Source of the DNA: Gammaproteobacteria bacterium
Lineage (GTDB): Bacteria; Pseudomonadota; Gammaproteobacteria; Burkholderiales; Sulfuricellaceae
Length of the DNA: 64,000 nt
Direction: 5' to 3'
Assembly: GCA_018824405.1 (NCBI GenBank)
Contig: JAHJGO010000023.1
Coordinates: 51,100-115,099 of the forward strand
In this document: positions 17,924 to 27,026 of the stretch, piece after piece
Position numbering within the stretch: position 1 is the stretch's first letter
How the letters are laid out: each line of letters opens with the position of its first letter
Translations under genes and position numbers: made by a program
Notes under the pieces: model-generated
Seen by the model: the letters and a program-made list of their open reading frames with translations, nothing else
Database searches by the model: none
What the model was told of the DNA's origin: nothing

Positions 17924-18078
17924 AAATACTCTCCGAAAAAATAAAAACATCAAAGCTTTCGGTATTATAAAGCGTGGAATTAAGTACAAATGCCAACCTG
18001 GTTGAATGATTGCATAAAAAACATTCGTGAATGTGATCGTGGCGACCGGAGCGGCGCCAACCCATTGGATACGATTAG

Positions 18079-18954
18079 ATGAGTGATCTTGAGCTTTTTT
18101 TGGATCGTGCAGAAACCTTGCTGCAACGTGTGGAACAGATGCTCCCCAGTCAGACTTCTGCGCCTGACTGGGACGCTTCAGTAGCTTTCCGCTGGCGCAA
18201 GCGGGGAGGGCAGGGCTTTCTACAGCCGGTTGCCCACCCGCATCAGATTCACCTCGCCGACCTGCAGGGCGTGGACGAACAGAAGAAACAGATCGACCGC
18301 AACACGCGCCAGTTTGTGCAAGGGTTGCCAGCCAACAACGTGTTGTTGACCGGTGCGCGCGGTACCGGTAAATCCTCGCTAATCAAGGCGGTGATGAACC
18401 AGCATGCAGCCAAAGGTTTGCGCCTGATCGAGGTGGAGCGCATGGAGCTGGTCGATCTGCCGGATATCGTGGAGTTGTTGTGCCTGCGCCCCGAGCGCTT
18501 CATCGTGTTTTGCGACGATCTTTCCTTCGATGCCGGCGAGCCGGGTTACCGCGCGCTCAAGGTGGCGCTGGACGGTTCGGTGACTGCGCCGTCCGAGAAT
18601 GTGCTGATCTATGCCACTTCAAACCGCCGCCACCTGATGCCGGAATTCATGGCGGAAAATCTTGAAACCACCTATGTGGGCGAGGAAATCCGTCCGGGCG
18701 AAACCACCGAGGAGAAGGTTTCGCTCTCCGAGCGTTTCGGCTTGTGGCTGTCCTTCTACCCCTTTGATCAGGAAGAATATCTGAATATTGTGCGCTACTG
18801 GCTGGCCCAGCTGAACGTGTCGGAGGTTGATTCTGAAGAAGTACGGCGCGAGGCGCTGCAATGGGCGCTGGGGCGCGGTTCGCGCAGTGGCCGTTCGGCA
18901 TGGCAGTTTGCACGAGATTGGGCGGGGCGCATGGGGCTGAGGGTGAAGCGATGA
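18079..18954 (+). CDS. DUF815-family AAA-type ATPase
   Basis: 291 aa. Walker A GARGTGKSSLI lies near residue 94, and a Walker B-like stretch RFIVFCDDLSFD near 145. YATSNRRHLMPEF acts as sensor-1-like and is characteristic of DUF815. The C-terminal small domain is helical. The role of DUF815 ATPases is not established. It overlaps the Nudix-ThiE gene by 4 nt (ATGA), an arrangement consistent with one operon. Confidence 0.88.
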   Translation: MSDLELFLDRAETLLQRVEQMLPSQTSAPDWDASVAFRWRKRGGQGFLQPVAHPHQIHLADLQGVDEQKKQIDRNTRQFVQGLPANNVLLTGARGTGKSSLIKAVMNQHAAKGLRLIEVERMELVDLPDIVELLCLRPERFIVFCDDLSFDAGEPGYRALKVALDGSVTAPSENVLIYATSNRRHLMPEFMAENLETTYVGEEIRPGETTEEKVSLSERFGLWLSFYPFDQEEYLNIVRYWLAQLNVSEVDSEEVRREALQWALGRGSRSGRSAWQFARDWAGRMGLRVKR

Positions 18955-19892
18955 ACGGGAAAAAGATCGTGGATGTGGTCGCGGCAGTGATCCTGCAGCC
19001 GGATGGCCGTTTTCTGCTGGCGCAACGGCCAGAGGGTAAGCCCTATGCCGGATACTGGGAATTTCCGGGCGGCAAGGTGGAAGAAGGGGAGTCCCTTGCG
19101 CATGCCCTGAAGCGCGAATTGCATGAGGAACTGGGGATCGAGGTGGAGCATGCCTGGCCGTGGCTGGTGCGGCATTTCGACTATGAACATGCCAGCGTGA
19201 AGCTGCATTTCTTCCGTGTGGTGGCCTGGCACGGTGAGGCGCACGGGAAGGAAAACCAGTTGCTGGAATGGCAGGTGCCGGGTGCGGTCAGGGTGACGCC
19301 GCTGTTGCCTGCCAACGGGCCGATTTTGCGGGCCTTGGAGTTGCCGCCCATACTGGCTATTAGCCAGGTAGAAAGTCTGGGCGAGGCGGTTTTCATGGCG
19401 CGCATGGAAGCGGCGCTGGTGCGTGGCCTGCGCCTGATCCAGATACGTGAGAAAACGCTGCCTGCGGCAGTGCTGGAAAGAGTGGCGCGGCAGATGGTGA
19501 CACTGGCGCATGCGCATGGGGCGCGCGTGGTGATCAATACCGAATCCGGGCTGAGCACAAGCGTGGGCGAGGATGGCGTGCATTTGCCCGGTGCGGCGCT
19601 AATGGCGCTTGAAGCCAGGCCGTCAGCCGGACTGGTGGGCGCTTCCTGTCATTCCGCTGCCGAACTGGAGCGCGCTGCGCAACTCGGGCTGGATTATGTG
19701 CAGCTAAGCCCGGTGCTGCCGACCCTGACCCATCCGGGTGCGGAAACGCTGGGCTGGGACGGTTTTGCGCGCCTGATTCGGGATTATCCGCTGCCGGTTT
19801 ATGCGCTTGGCGGCATGGGGCTGGATGAGCTTGATACAGCCCGGCAGATGGGCGCTCATGGCATTGCCATGCTGCGCGCCAGCTGGAGCTAG
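18951..19892 (+). CDS. Nudix hydrolase fused to a thiamine-phosphate-synthase-like domain
   Basis: 313 aa from the ATG at 18951. Residues 1-130 are a MutT-type Nudix domain: the box GX5EX7REUXEEXGU is intact ([20 protein letters not shown] followed by ELGI). Residues 140-313 are a ThiE/TenI-like TIM barrel ([35 protein letters not shown]). The fusion is known in beta- and gammaproteobacteria and probably sanitises oxidised nucleotides; the ThiE half may be a non-synthase homologue. Its end overlaps convergent yacG by 4 nt. Confidence 0.9.
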   Translation: MNGKKIVDVVAAVILQPDGRFLLAQRPEGKPYAGYWEFPGGKVEEGESLAHALKRELHEELGIEVEHAWPWLVRHFDYEHASVKLHFFRVVAWHGEAHGKENQLLEWQVPGAVRVTPLLPANGPILRALELPPILAISQVESLGEAVFMARMEAALVRGLRLIQIREKTLPAAVLERVARQMVTLAHAHGARVVINTESGLSTSVGEDGVHLPGAALMALEARPSAGLVGASCHSAAELERAAQLGLDYVQLSPVLPTLTHPGAETLGWDGFARLIRDYPLPVYALGGMGLDELDTARQMGAHGIAMLRASWS

Positions 19893-20083
19893 TCTTCCGG
19901 CTCTTCCGTCAGCCGCGTACCCGAATCCGGAACGCGATATTCTTCATTTGCCCACTGGCCTAAATCGATGAGTTTGCAGCGCTGGCTACAGAAGGGGCGG
20001 AACGGATTTTTGGGTGTAAAAGGCGAGTCCTTGCCGCATACAGGGCAGAGTACAGTGGGATGCTTTGCTAGTGTTGAAGGCAT
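19889..20083 (-). CDS. yacG: DNA gyrase inhibitor YacG
   Basis: 64 aa with the YacG zinc finger: Cys13, Cys16, Cys32 and Cys36 in the family spacing CX2C-X15-CX3C. The following residues, [18 protein letters not shown], are also diagnostic. YacG binds GyrB and blocks DNA binding. It sits 5 nt after zapD, the usual partner in proteobacterial yacG-zapD-coaE clusters. Confidence 0.95.
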   Translation of the reverse strand: MPSTLAKHPTVLCPVCGKDSPFTPKNPFRPFCSQRCKLIDLGQWANEEYRVPDSGTRLTEEPED

Positions 20084-20088
20084 GATAC

Positions 20089-20844
20089 TTAAAAGTTACA
20101 CAAAGTCAGGTCGAACTCGACGTTAAGATCGCAGGACCTTGGTTTCTGTATTCCACCCAATGTCGTGAAGCGGATATTGATGGCATATTTGTTGGCGCTG
20201 ATTTCGGGGAAGCAGGGAATGTTGCTATCCAGCGTGATGCGTATCAGTTGAGCTACGCGGCCGGCAAGCATCTGCTGGAATGCGCCCTGCTGGGCAATCT
20301 GGCGCGAAGTTTTGCCGCTGTCGCGCAACAGTTTCAGTACCAGTTGCAATCCCTTGTGCACAGGGCGCAATGGCGCAAACCATTCATTCAGATCGTTGCG
20401 CCGCGTTTCAGCGTCGAGGCTGAGCCAGAAGTGGTATGAGGGCAGGTCGAATTCGCATACGCCGCCCGGAATAGTGGTGCGTTGCTTGATGCTCATCAGC
20501 CATTCGTTATCGCGGACATGCTGTCCCAGCTTGCCGGAAAGTTCATGCAATTTGGCTGAGGTCAGGCTGATGTCGTTCAGGATGTCATCCAGCGCCTGTT
20601 GTGAGATGGCAGGGTTGTGGCGCAGCGTTTCCAGTATCTGTTTCTGGCGTTCGAGTTCCTGCAACAAGTCGGTTTTCAGGTCGGCGCGGCAGGAAACTTC
20701 AAGGATTTCGAACAGGGAAAGCAGGGCGGCATGGTGGTCCAGCGCCTGTGATTGGGAGGCGAAAAATTCCGCTCTTGCGAACAAATCCTCAAGCCGCAAC
20801 AATGTGCGCACCCGTTCGTTAAGAGGATAGTCGTAGCTAATCAT
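20089..20844 (-). CDS. zapD: Cell division protein ZapD
   Basis: 251 aa, normal length. It begins [20 protein letters not shown], the ZapD/DUF1342 signature, with a helical N-terminal domain and a beta C-terminal domain ([30 protein letters not shown]). ZapD cross-links FtsZ filaments at the division ring. It is upstream of yacG in one operon. Confidence 0.95.
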   Translation of the reverse strand: MISYDYPLNERVRTLLRLEDLFARAEFFASQSQALDHHAALLSLFEILEVSCRADLKTDLLQELERQKQILETLRHNPAISQQALDDILNDISLTSAKLHELSGKLGQHVRDNEWLMSIKQRTTIPGGVCEFDLPSYHFWLSLDAETRRNDLNEWFAPLRPVHKGLQLVLKLLRDSGKTSRQIAQQGAFQQMLAGRVAQLIRITLDSNIPCFPEISANKYAINIRFTTLGGIQKPRSCDLNVEFDLTLCNF

Positions 20845-21178
20845 GTAACTGGACAGCCTTTTTGTGCGGGCTAAAAACCCTGGCGATCGCGCTTGGCGCG
20901 GGTGAAAACTGGCCTAATTCTGAGGGAAAATCATGAATTTGACAAACATATTTTACCTGGTTTATTGATATGATTTTGGATTGAAGCAGAACGCTGTCCA
21001 TGACATCCGGAAATACGTCATTGGTAATATACTCAATACACTATTGGAACTGGTACATTTATACTACCCGTTGAAAAATATAGATATTTTATTTTATTTT
21101 AGTTTGCATGATTAGAAAAAGTCGGTATGCTAGACAACATCCACTACGGGATAAAAAAGCTAAATGGAGGAGGATACG
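20845..21178. other. Intergenic region between zapD and soxX
   Basis: This 334-bp divergent interval becomes strongly AT-rich toward the sox genes. It must hold the zapD-yacG promoter on the left and the sox promoter on the right (a candidate is listed separately). A GGAGGAGG Shine-Dalgarno precedes soxX. I see no open frame or RNA gene. Confidence 0.6.
21104..21131 (+). promoter_or_regulatory. Candidate sigma70 promoter of the sox operon
   Basis: TTGCAT (21104-21109) and TATGCT (21126-21131) are separated by 16 bp, in an AT-rich tract 48 bp before the soxX start codon. Both hexamers match the consensus at four positions. Assigned by eye only. Confidence 0.4.
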
Positions 21179-21550
21179 ATGCGTAAAAGCATTTCCCTTT
21201 TGATGGTTGCACTTGTTATGGGCGCCGGAGTGACGGGTTCAGTATGGGCGGCCGAAGCAAAAACAGAAGCAAAAAAAGAAATGCCAGGTCAGGCACTTGC
21301 CTTCAGCAACAAGAAAGGTAACTGCCTCGCATGCCATGCCATGCCTGGCACCAAGGCTGAAATGGCTGGCTCGATCGCGCCGCCTCTGATTGCCATGAAG
21401 CTGCGCTGGCCGGATCGTGCCAAGCTGCGTGCACAGGTCTGGGATGCCACTGCGGCGAATCCTCAAACTTCAATGCCGCCCATGGGCAAGCATGAGATTC
21501 TGAGCGAAGAAGAAATTGATCAAGTCGTGGACTTTATTTACACCCTTTAA
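21179..21550 (+). CDS. soxX: SoxX, monohaem c-type cytochrome subunit of SoxXA
   Basis: 123 aa from the ATG at 21179, behind the strong GGAGGAGG site; the ATG at 21164 overlaps that site and is rejected. A signal peptide ends near VWAA (residues 1-25). The haem motif is CLACH (Cys49, Cys52, His53), and a distal Met is available in MPPMGKH. SoxX with SoxA couples thiosulfate to the SoxY carrier cysteine and accepts electrons in the periplasm. It is first of the sox operon; soxY follows 21 nt later. Confidence 0.95.
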   Translation: MRKSISLLMVALVMGAGVTGSVWAAEAKTEAKKEMPGQALAFSNKKGNCLACHAMPGTKAEMAGSIAPPLIAMKLRWPDRAKLRAQVWDATAANPQTSMPPMGKHEILSEEEIDQVVDFIYTL

Positions 21551-21571
21551 ATACTCCAAGGAGCTCCAAAC

Positions 21572-22042
21572 ATGAACCAATTGCGTAGAACTTTTCTGAA
21601 AAGCACTGGTGCGGCCGGCACAGTCGCGCTGGCAGTTGCTGCCGGTCTGCTCAAGCCAGGCCAGGTGCTGGCGGCCGAGTGGAACAAGAGTGCTTTTGAA
21701 GCCAAGAACATTGCCGATGCGATGAAGGGTGTTAATGCCGCCGGTGCAGCCAAGAGTGCGGACATCCTGATAAAAGCGCCGGAAATTGCCGAAAACGGCG
21801 CCGTGGTGCCGGTGGAAGTGACCAGCAAGATTGCAGCTACCTCGGACATCGTGATTTTTGTAGATGAGAACGTAAATCCGATGATTGCAGATTTTACTTT
21901 CTCCAATGGTGCTGAAGGTTATGTTTCCACCCGCATCAAGATGGCCAAAACCTCCAATGTGACCGTGGTTGTGAAGGCGGGCGGCAAGTCCTACATGGCG
22001 TCCAAGGAAGTGAAAGTCACTATCGGTGGTTGCGGCGGCTAA
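21572..22042 (+). CDS. soxY: SoxY, sulfur carrier subunit
   Basis: 156 aa. The N-terminus has a twin-arginine signal (RRTFLKSTGAAGTVALAV), cut near VLAAEW. The protein ends VTIGGCGG; the Cys in this swinging C-terminal arm is the covalent carrier of sulfur intermediates. SoxY is exported folded with SoxZ through Tat. Upstream spacing has a clear AAGGAG ribosome site. Confidence 0.97.
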   Translation: MNQLRRTFLKSTGAAGTVALAVAAGLLKPGQVLAAEWNKSAFEAKNIADAMKGVNAAGAAKSADILIKAPEIAENGAVVPVEVTSKIAATSDIVIFVDENVNPMIADFTFSNGAEGYVSTRIKMAKTSNVTVVVKAGGKSYMASKEVKVTIGGCGG

Positions 22043-22150
22043 TTCGATCCGCAAATTTTCCGTAATCGTTAGGTTGGCTACAGGCTGACTGAACGCGAGA
22101 CGGACAACTGCAAGCTGATAAATAATCGCTAAATTTTAAAGGATATCAAA

Positions 22151-22465
22151 ATGGCTGAACCGATGAAAATTCGTGCCCAGATGCAGGGCGACACTGCAGA
22201 CATCAAAGTGCTGATGAACCACATCATGGAAACCGGTTTGCGCAAGGACGCAAAGACTGGCCAGCCTATTCCGGCACACCACATTCAATCTGTGAATGTC
22301 ACTGTGGGCGGCAAGGTTGTTCTGGATGCGCAGTGGGGCTACGCCGTGGCCAAGAACCCCTTCCTCGGCTTCAAGGTCAAGGGTGCCAAGGCCGGTGATA
22401 AAGTGGTGATTAACTGGGTGGACAACAAGGGCGACAAGCGTACCGACGAAGCGGCAATCAGCTAA
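22151..22465 (+). CDS. soxZ: SoxZ, partner of SoxY
   Basis: 104 aa with no signal peptide, as expected because it travels with SoxY. It has the immunoglobulin-like SoxZ fold blocks MKIRAQMQGDTADIKVLMNH and AHHIQSVNVTVGGK. It forms the heterodimer that presents the carrier Cys of SoxY to the other Sox enzymes. A 108-bp gap separates it from soxY, longer than the other gaps, but without a terminator I can see. Confidence 0.97.
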   Translation: MAEPMKIRAQMQGDTADIKVLMNHIMETGLRKDAKTGQPIPAHHIQSVNVTVGGKVVLDAQWGYAVAKNPFLGFKVKGAKAGDKVVINWVDNKGDKRTDEAAIS

Positions 22466-22524
22466 AAAATACAAGCCGTGGAGGCCGGGTTCTCCCGGCC
22501 TAACCCATACGACGGAGGAGTAGT

Positions 22525-23352
22525 ATGAAAAAAATAGCATTGGCTTTGCTGGGAGCAGGTCTGATGGCAAGTGCAGTGGCACAGGCCGGGCCCGAAGATG
22601 ATCGTAAGCAGTTGATTGCCCATTTCAAGAGCAAACTGCCTGCGGTTAAATATGAAAATTACGTTTATGGCGCGCTGGCACTGGATAAAGACAGCAAGTC
22701 GCAATACGACAGCATCATGGAGTTCCCCCCATTTGTGGGTGTGATTGAGGGTGGCAAGGAAATGTGGGAGAAACCATTCAAGAATGGCAAGACCTTTGCC
22801 AGTTGCTTCCCTAATGGCGGCAAGAATGTGGCAGGCAATTACCCCCGCTTTGATGCTTCCCTGAACAAAGTGGTTACTTTTGAGGCGGACATCAATCAGT
22901 GCCTTAAGGCCAACGGTGAAACCGAGTTCAAGTTAAGCGACGTAAATACCATGGGAATCCTGACCGCCTATGCACGAACCTTGTCCGATGGCATGAAAAA
23001 GAATGTCAAGGTCGAGGGTGCGGCGGCAATGGCTGCCTACGAAGACGGCAAGAAATTCTACTTTCAGCGTCGTGGTCAGTTGAATTTCTCCTGTGCCACC
23101 TGCCATGTAGATAATGCGGGTAACCGAATTCGCGCCGAAGTGTTGTCGCCCATGCTGGGACAAACCACTCACTGGCCTGTGTTCCGCGCAGGCGAGCGTC
23201 TGACGACGTTGCAGTCACGCTACAAGGGTTGCAACAGCCAGGTGCGTGCTGTGCCGTTCGAAGTTGGCAGCGATGAGTTCAACAATCTGGAATATTTCAT
23301 GTCCTACCAGGACAATGGATTGCCCCTCAAGGCTTCCGTATTCCGCAAGTAA
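22525..23352 (+). CDS. soxA: SoxA, single-haem-motif L-cysteine S-thiosulfotransferase subunit
   Basis: 275 aa with a Sec signal peptide (cut near AQA, residue 21). Only one haem-binding motif, CATCH, is present (Cys190, Cys193, His194). The active-site Cys ligand lies in KGCNSQ (Cys236). In the N-terminal half, where dihaem SoxA has a second CXXCH, there are only Cys94 and Cys126, probably a disulfide, so this is the monohaem type. SoxXA attaches thiosulfate to SoxY. A strong terminator follows the gene. Confidence 0.96.
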   Translation: MKKIALALLGAGLMASAVAQAGPEDDRKQLIAHFKSKLPAVKYENYVYGALALDKDSKSQYDSIMEFPPFVGVIEGGKEMWEKPFKNGKTFASCFPNGGKNVAGNYPRFDASLNKVVTFEADINQCLKANGETEFKLSDVNTMGILTAYARTLSDGMKKNVKVEGAAAMAAYEDGKKFYFQRRGQLNFSCATCHVDNAGNRIRAEVLSPMLGQTTHWPVFRAGERLTTLQSRYKGCNSQVRAVPFEVGSDEFNNLEYFMSYQDNGLPLKASVFRK

Positions 23353-23360
23353 TCGTAGTG

Positions 23361-23395
23361 AGCCGCAGCACGTCCGTGCTGCGGCTTCTTTTTTG
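23361..23395 (+). terminator. Intrinsic terminator after soxA
   Basis: AGCCGCAGCACG (23361-23372) pairs perfectly with CGTGCTGCGGCT (23375-23386) around a 2-nt loop, followed by TTCTTTTTT. It separates soxXYZA from soxB, so soxB either has its own promoter or depends on read-through. Confidence 0.93.
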
Positions 23396-23454
23396 CCCAT
23401 CATTTCCGGGCTTAATATAAAAATACAATATAAACAGAAACATAGGAGCATTAT

Positions 23455-25173
23455 ATGTCCATGAACCGCCGTGAATTCCTGCAGCTTCTGGCTGCGGCAA
23501 GTGCTACCGGATTTGCGCTTAACAGTCATTCTGCACTGGCTTCGGCACAAGGTGGACAGTTTTACGATGTGCCAAAATTCGGCAACGTCAGCTTTCTGCA
23601 CATCACCGACTCCCATGCTCAATTGATGCCTATTTATTTTCGCGAGCCGAATGTAAATATTGGATTGGGCGGCACTTTTGGCAAGGCGCCGCACCTGGTT
23701 GGCGAAAAGCTGCTCAAACAATTCGGTATTCGCCCCGGCACAACAGAGGCGCATGCCTTTACCTATCTGGATTTCTCTGCCGCCGCCAAAACTTATGGCA
23801 AGGTCGGCGGCTTTGCGCATCTTTCCACGCTGGTGAAGAAAATGCGCGCATCACGCCCCGGTGCAATGCTGCTGGATGGTGGCGATACCTGGCAGGGATC
23901 TGCCACATCTTTGTGGAGCAACGGCCAGGATATGGTCGATGCCTGCAAGCTGCTCGGCGTGGACGTCATGACCGGGCACTGGGAATTCACCCTCGGTGCC
24001 GAGCGCGTGAAGCAGATCGTGGACAACGATTTCAAGGGCAAGATCGATTTCGTGGCGCAGAACATCAAGACTGCCGACTTTGGCGACCAGGTGTTCCAGC
24101 CCTACACCATGAAGGAAATGAACGGGGTGCCTGTGGCCATCATCGGCCAGGCCTTCCCCTACACGCCGATCGCCAACCCTCGCTGGATGGTGCCGGACTG
24201 GAGTTTCGGCATCCAGGACGAGAGCATGCAGAAAGTCGTGAACGAAGTTCGTGCCAAGGGCGCCCAAGTGGTGGTGGTGTTGTCCCACAACGGCATGGAC
24301 GTGGATCTGAAAATGGCCAGTCGCGTCACCGGTATCGACGCCATCATGGGCGGCCATACTCACGATGGTATTCCTGCGCCCTCCATCGTCAAGAACGCCA
24401 AGGGCCAGACACTAGTGACCAATGCCGGTTCCAACGGCAAGTTCCTGGGCGTGCTGGATTTCGAGGTGAAGAACGGCAAGATTGCGGATTTCCGTTACAA
24501 ACTGCTGCCGGTCTTTTCCAACCTGCTCGAAGCCGACCCAGCCATGACGGCGCTGATCAACAAGCATCGCGCCCCATACGAGTCCAAGCTGAACGAGAAA
24601 CTGGCGATTACGGAAGACTTGCTCTACCGGCGCGGCAATTTCAACGGCACTTTCGACCAGTTGATCCTGGATGCGATGATGGATGTGAAGGGCGCTGACG
24701 CGGCCTTCTCGCCCGGTTTTCGCTGGGGCACCACGCTGCTGCCGGGCGAAGCCATTACCATGGAACGCTTGATGGACCAGACCGCCATCACCTATCCGGC
24801 CACCACGATGACAGAAATGACCGGCGAAACCATCAAGACCATCATGGAAGATGTGTGCGACAACCTCTTCAATGACGACCCCTACTACCAGCAGGGTGGC
24901 GACATGGTGCGGGTGGGCGGCATCCAGTACACCTGCGATCCGCGCGAGAAAATCGGCAAGCGCATCAGCAACATGATGCTCAAGGGCAAACCCGTCAGCC
25001 CCAACAAGACCTACAAGGTGGCAGGCTGGGCACCGGTGGGCGAGGGCGTGACCGGCGAGCCGATCTGGGAAGTGGTTTCGCAGTGGCTGCGCGACAAGAA
25101 GGTGATCACCCCGCGCAAACTCAACATGCCCAAGCTGGTTGGGGTCGAGGGTAATCCGGGGATTGCGAAGTAA
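23455..25173 (+). CDS. soxB: SoxB, thiosulfohydrolase (dimanganese)
   Basis: 572 aa. A Tat signal (NRREFLQLLAAASATGFALN) precedes the mature enzyme. 5'-nucleotidase-family metal motifs are in order: HITDSHAQL, DGGDTWQGS, GHWEFTLG, LSHNGMDVD and GGHTHDG. SoxB hydrolyses sulfate from SoxY-bound S-sulfocysteine. An alternative start two codons in (MNRREF) is possible; the TAGGAGC site is compatible with either. It is isolated from soxA by a terminator and an AT-rich 60-bp leader that may contain its own promoter. Confidence 0.97.
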   Translation: MSMNRREFLQLLAAASATGFALNSHSALASAQGGQFYDVPKFGNVSFLHITDSHAQLMPIYFREPNVNIGLGGTFGKAPHLVGEKLLKQFGIRPGTTEAHAFTYLDFSAAAKTYGKVGGFAHLSTLVKKMRASRPGAMLLDGGDTWQGSATSLWSNGQDMVDACKLLGVDVMTGHWEFTLGAERVKQIVDNDFKGKIDFVAQNIKTADFGDQVFQPYTMKEMNGVPVAIIGQAFPYTPIANPRWMVPDWSFGIQDESMQKVVNEVRAKGAQVVVVLSHNGMDVDLKMASRVTGIDAIMGGHTHDGIPAPSIVKNAKGQTLVTNAGSNGKFLGVLDFEVKNGKIADFRYKLLPVFSNLLEADPAMTALINKHRAPYESKLNEKLAITEDLLYRRGNFNGTFDQLILDAMMDVKGADAAFSPGFRWGTTLLPGEAITMERLMDQTAITYPATTMTEMTGETIKTIMEDVCDNLFNDDPYYQQGGDMVRVGGIQYTCDPREKIGKRISNMMLKGKPVSPNKTYKVAGWAPVGEGVTGEPIWEVVSQWLRDKKVITPRKLNMPKLVGVEGNPGIAK

Positions 25174-25189
25174 TTCTGGTTTTTACTTT

Positions 25190-25217
25190 AAAAGGGGGCT
25201 TTCGGGCTCCTTTTTTT
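25190..25217 (+). terminator. Terminator after soxB
   Basis: AAAAGGGG pairs imperfectly with CTCCTTTT around a GCTTTCGGG-containing loop and ends in a run of seven T. It overlaps the last codon of the convergent TSUP gene by 2 nt, so it serves the plus-strand transcript. Confidence 0.65.
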
Positions 25218-25959
25218 ACGCCCAGGCTTTCCACAGCAGGGAAGCGCCGCTTACCAGAAGCAAAGCGCCGATCAGCTTGAGCATCTGTGCGTTGGTCAGG
25301 CCAAGGTGGACCTTGTGGCCAATTTTCAGACCAAGGACCATGATCGGCAGGGCACCGATGTAGGCCAGCAGCAGGCCGGGTTGCAGCAGCAGGCCGGTGA
25401 TCAGAAAAGTGATCAGGCGAACTCCGCCGTCGATCAGAAACAGGCCCGAGAATGTGGCGCGCAGTTCGACCTTGTCGCGCAGGCGGTGGGAAAGATAAAT
25501 GATGAAAGGGGGGCCGCCGGTGCCAAACAGTGCGCCCACCGTGCCGCCGCTCAGCCCCGCCGGGATCGCCCACCATTGAGAAGCGGGCTTGTCGCTATGC
25601 AGATTGAGGAGGTTTCGTACCCCGAAGACCATCACGAATACCCCCAGGCCGGTCAGCAGTGGCTCTTTGGGCAGGTTGATCAGTAGCGCCACTCCCAGGC
25701 CGATGCCGATCAGGCTGAAAGGTAGCAGGGGGCGGATTTCTTTCCAGTTGACATGCTGCTTGGCCTGGTGGCCCATCATCACGGAGGCGGTGAAATCGAG
25801 CAGCAAAATAAAGGGGACGACGAACTGCAATGGCAGCAAGTGTGCCAGCAATGGCACTGCTATCAACCCAGAGCCAAAACCTGAAATGCCGCGGATGAAA
25901 TAGGCCAGCGCAAGAATGGTAGGCGCGGCAATCAGTGCTTCGGTAGTGAGTCCGGTCAG
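25216..25959 (-). CDS. TSUP (TauE/SafE) family membrane permease, probable non-AUG start
   Basis: Several hydrophobic helices and the family repeats (RGISGFGSGLIAVPLL at the N-terminus, GGTVGALFGTGGPPFIIYLS in the middle) mark a TauE/SafE permease, often used for sulfite, sulfoacetate or thiosulfate-related anions. The first standard start in frame, TTG at 25866, would remove the first helix and half of the conserved motif. The frame continues upstream through ALIAAPTILALAYFIRGISG to a stop at 25977, with no ATG, GTG or TTG in between. I place the start at CTG 25959, which overlaps the folB stop as CTGA (ATT at 25962 is the alternative). Position beside soxB makes a sulfur-anion role plausible. 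Confidence 0.7.
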   Translation of the reverse strand: MTGLTTEALIAAPTILALAYFIRGISGFGSGLIAVPLLAHLLPLQFVVPFILLLDFTASVMMGHQAKQHVNWKEIRPLLPFSLIGIGLGVALLINLPKEPLLTGLGVFVMVFGVRNLLNLHSDKPASQWWAIPAGLSGGTVGALFGTGGPPFIIYLSHRLRDKVELRATFSGLFLIDGGVRLITFLITGLLLQPGLLLAYIGALPIMVLGLKIGHKVHLGLTNAQMLKLIGALLLVSGASLLWKAWA

Positions 25960-26312
25960 AATTTCGTGCCCCGCTCAATGGTAATGCCCAGTCGCTTCAC
26001 TCCGCGAATAAGGCCAAGCTTGGTAATGCTGATCCGGAGCCAGGGCGCGCCAAATTCCTGCATTACCAGTTGTGCAAGGTGTTCCGCCAGTGCTTCAACC
26101 AGCAGAAAATGTTTCTCGGCCAGTGTTTGCTGGATGCGTTCCACCACTTTCCCGTAGTCGATGGTGTCTGCCACATCGTCACTGATGCCGGCGCGACTGT
26201 GCGGCAGACCGATTTCCAGGTCGAGCTGGATGGTCTGCGGCAATTCGCGTTCCCATGGATAAACGCCGATGATGGTTTCGGCCCTGAATTCGTTGAGGAA
26301 GATGATGTCCAT
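25956..26312 (-). CDS. folB: Dihydroneopterin aldolase FolB
   Basis: 118 aa from the ATG at 26312; homologues begin just here (MDIIFLNEFRAETIIGVYPW), and a longer start would intrude on the plsY upstream region. It converts 7,8-dihydroneopterin to 6-hydroxymethyl-dihydropterin in folate synthesis. Conserved VEALAEHLAQLVM and a catalytic Lys in ISITKLG are present. It is divergent from plsY and overlaps the TSUP gene at its end. Confidence 0.93.
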   Translation of the reverse strand: MDIIFLNEFRAETIIGVYPWERELPQTIQLDLEIGLPHSRAGISDDVADTIDYGKVVERIQQTLAEKHFLLVEALAEHLAQLVMQEFGAPWLRISITKLGLIRGVKRLGITIERGTKF

Positions 26313-26388
26313 GGTGTGCGGGAGCGATGTTATGCGGGCGCCCAGTTTTGCCGTAAAATTCAAAGCCTGTGATTTTAAGTGATTTGTT

Positions 26389-27015
26389 ATGCCCTCGATA
26401 GTTTTTGTTGTTGTCGCCTACCTGATCGGCTCTTTTTCCTTTGCTGTGATCGTGAGCAAAGCGTTCGGGTTGGCCGATCCGCGTTCTTTCGGCTCGAAGA
26501 ATCCGGGCGCCACCAATGTGTTGCGCACAGGAAAGAAACTCGCAGCGGCGCTGACCCTGCTGGGCGATGCGGCAAAGGGCTGGCTGGCGGTTTTTCTGGC
26601 CATGAGGTTTGGCGCTGAATACGGTGTCGGAGAAGCGGGGATTGCCGCTGTGGCGTTGGCGGTGTTCGTTGGGCACGTGTATCCGGTGTTCTTCGGCTTC
26701 CACGGCGGCAAGGGTGTGGCAACGGCGCTGGGCATCCTGCTGGCGCTCAATGCGTGGATGGGTCTGGCGGTGCTTGCCACCTGGCTGCTGGCGACTTACA
26801 TGTGGCGCACTTCGTCTCTGTCCGCGTTGATCGCCGCGGGTTTTTCGCCACTCTATGGCATCACGATACTCGGGTCTAACAGCTATAGCCTGGCGGTCCT
26901 GCTGCTTTCGCTGCTGCTGGTCTGGCGCCATAAATCCAACATCCAGAACCTGCTATCCGGCAAGGAAACCCGCCTCGGCGGGAAGCCGAAGCCGGGCGAC
27001 TCTCCTCCGGAATAA
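26389..27015 (+). CDS. plsY: Glycerol-3-phosphate acyltransferase PlsY
   Basis: 208 aa, with several hydrophobic helices. The conserved loops are clear: AYLIGSFSFAVIVSK with GSKNPGATNVLRTG, GHVYPVFFGFHGGKGVATALG and a third glycine-rich loop. PlsY uses acyl-phosphate to make lysophosphatidic acid at the inner membrane. The C-terminal tail is short and basic. Divergent from folB, the usual neighbour. Confidence 0.96.
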   Translation: MPSIVFVVVAYLIGSFSFAVIVSKAFGLADPRSFGSKNPGATNVLRTGKKLAAALTLLGDAAKGWLAVFLAMRFGAEYGVGEAGIAAVALAVFVGHVYPVFFGFHGGKGVATALGILLALNAWMGLAVLATWLLATYMWRTSSLSALIAAGFSPLYGITILGSNSYSLAVLLLSLLLVWRHKSNIQNLLSGKETRLGGKPKPGDSPPE

Positions 27016-27026
27016 AGGGATTGGCC

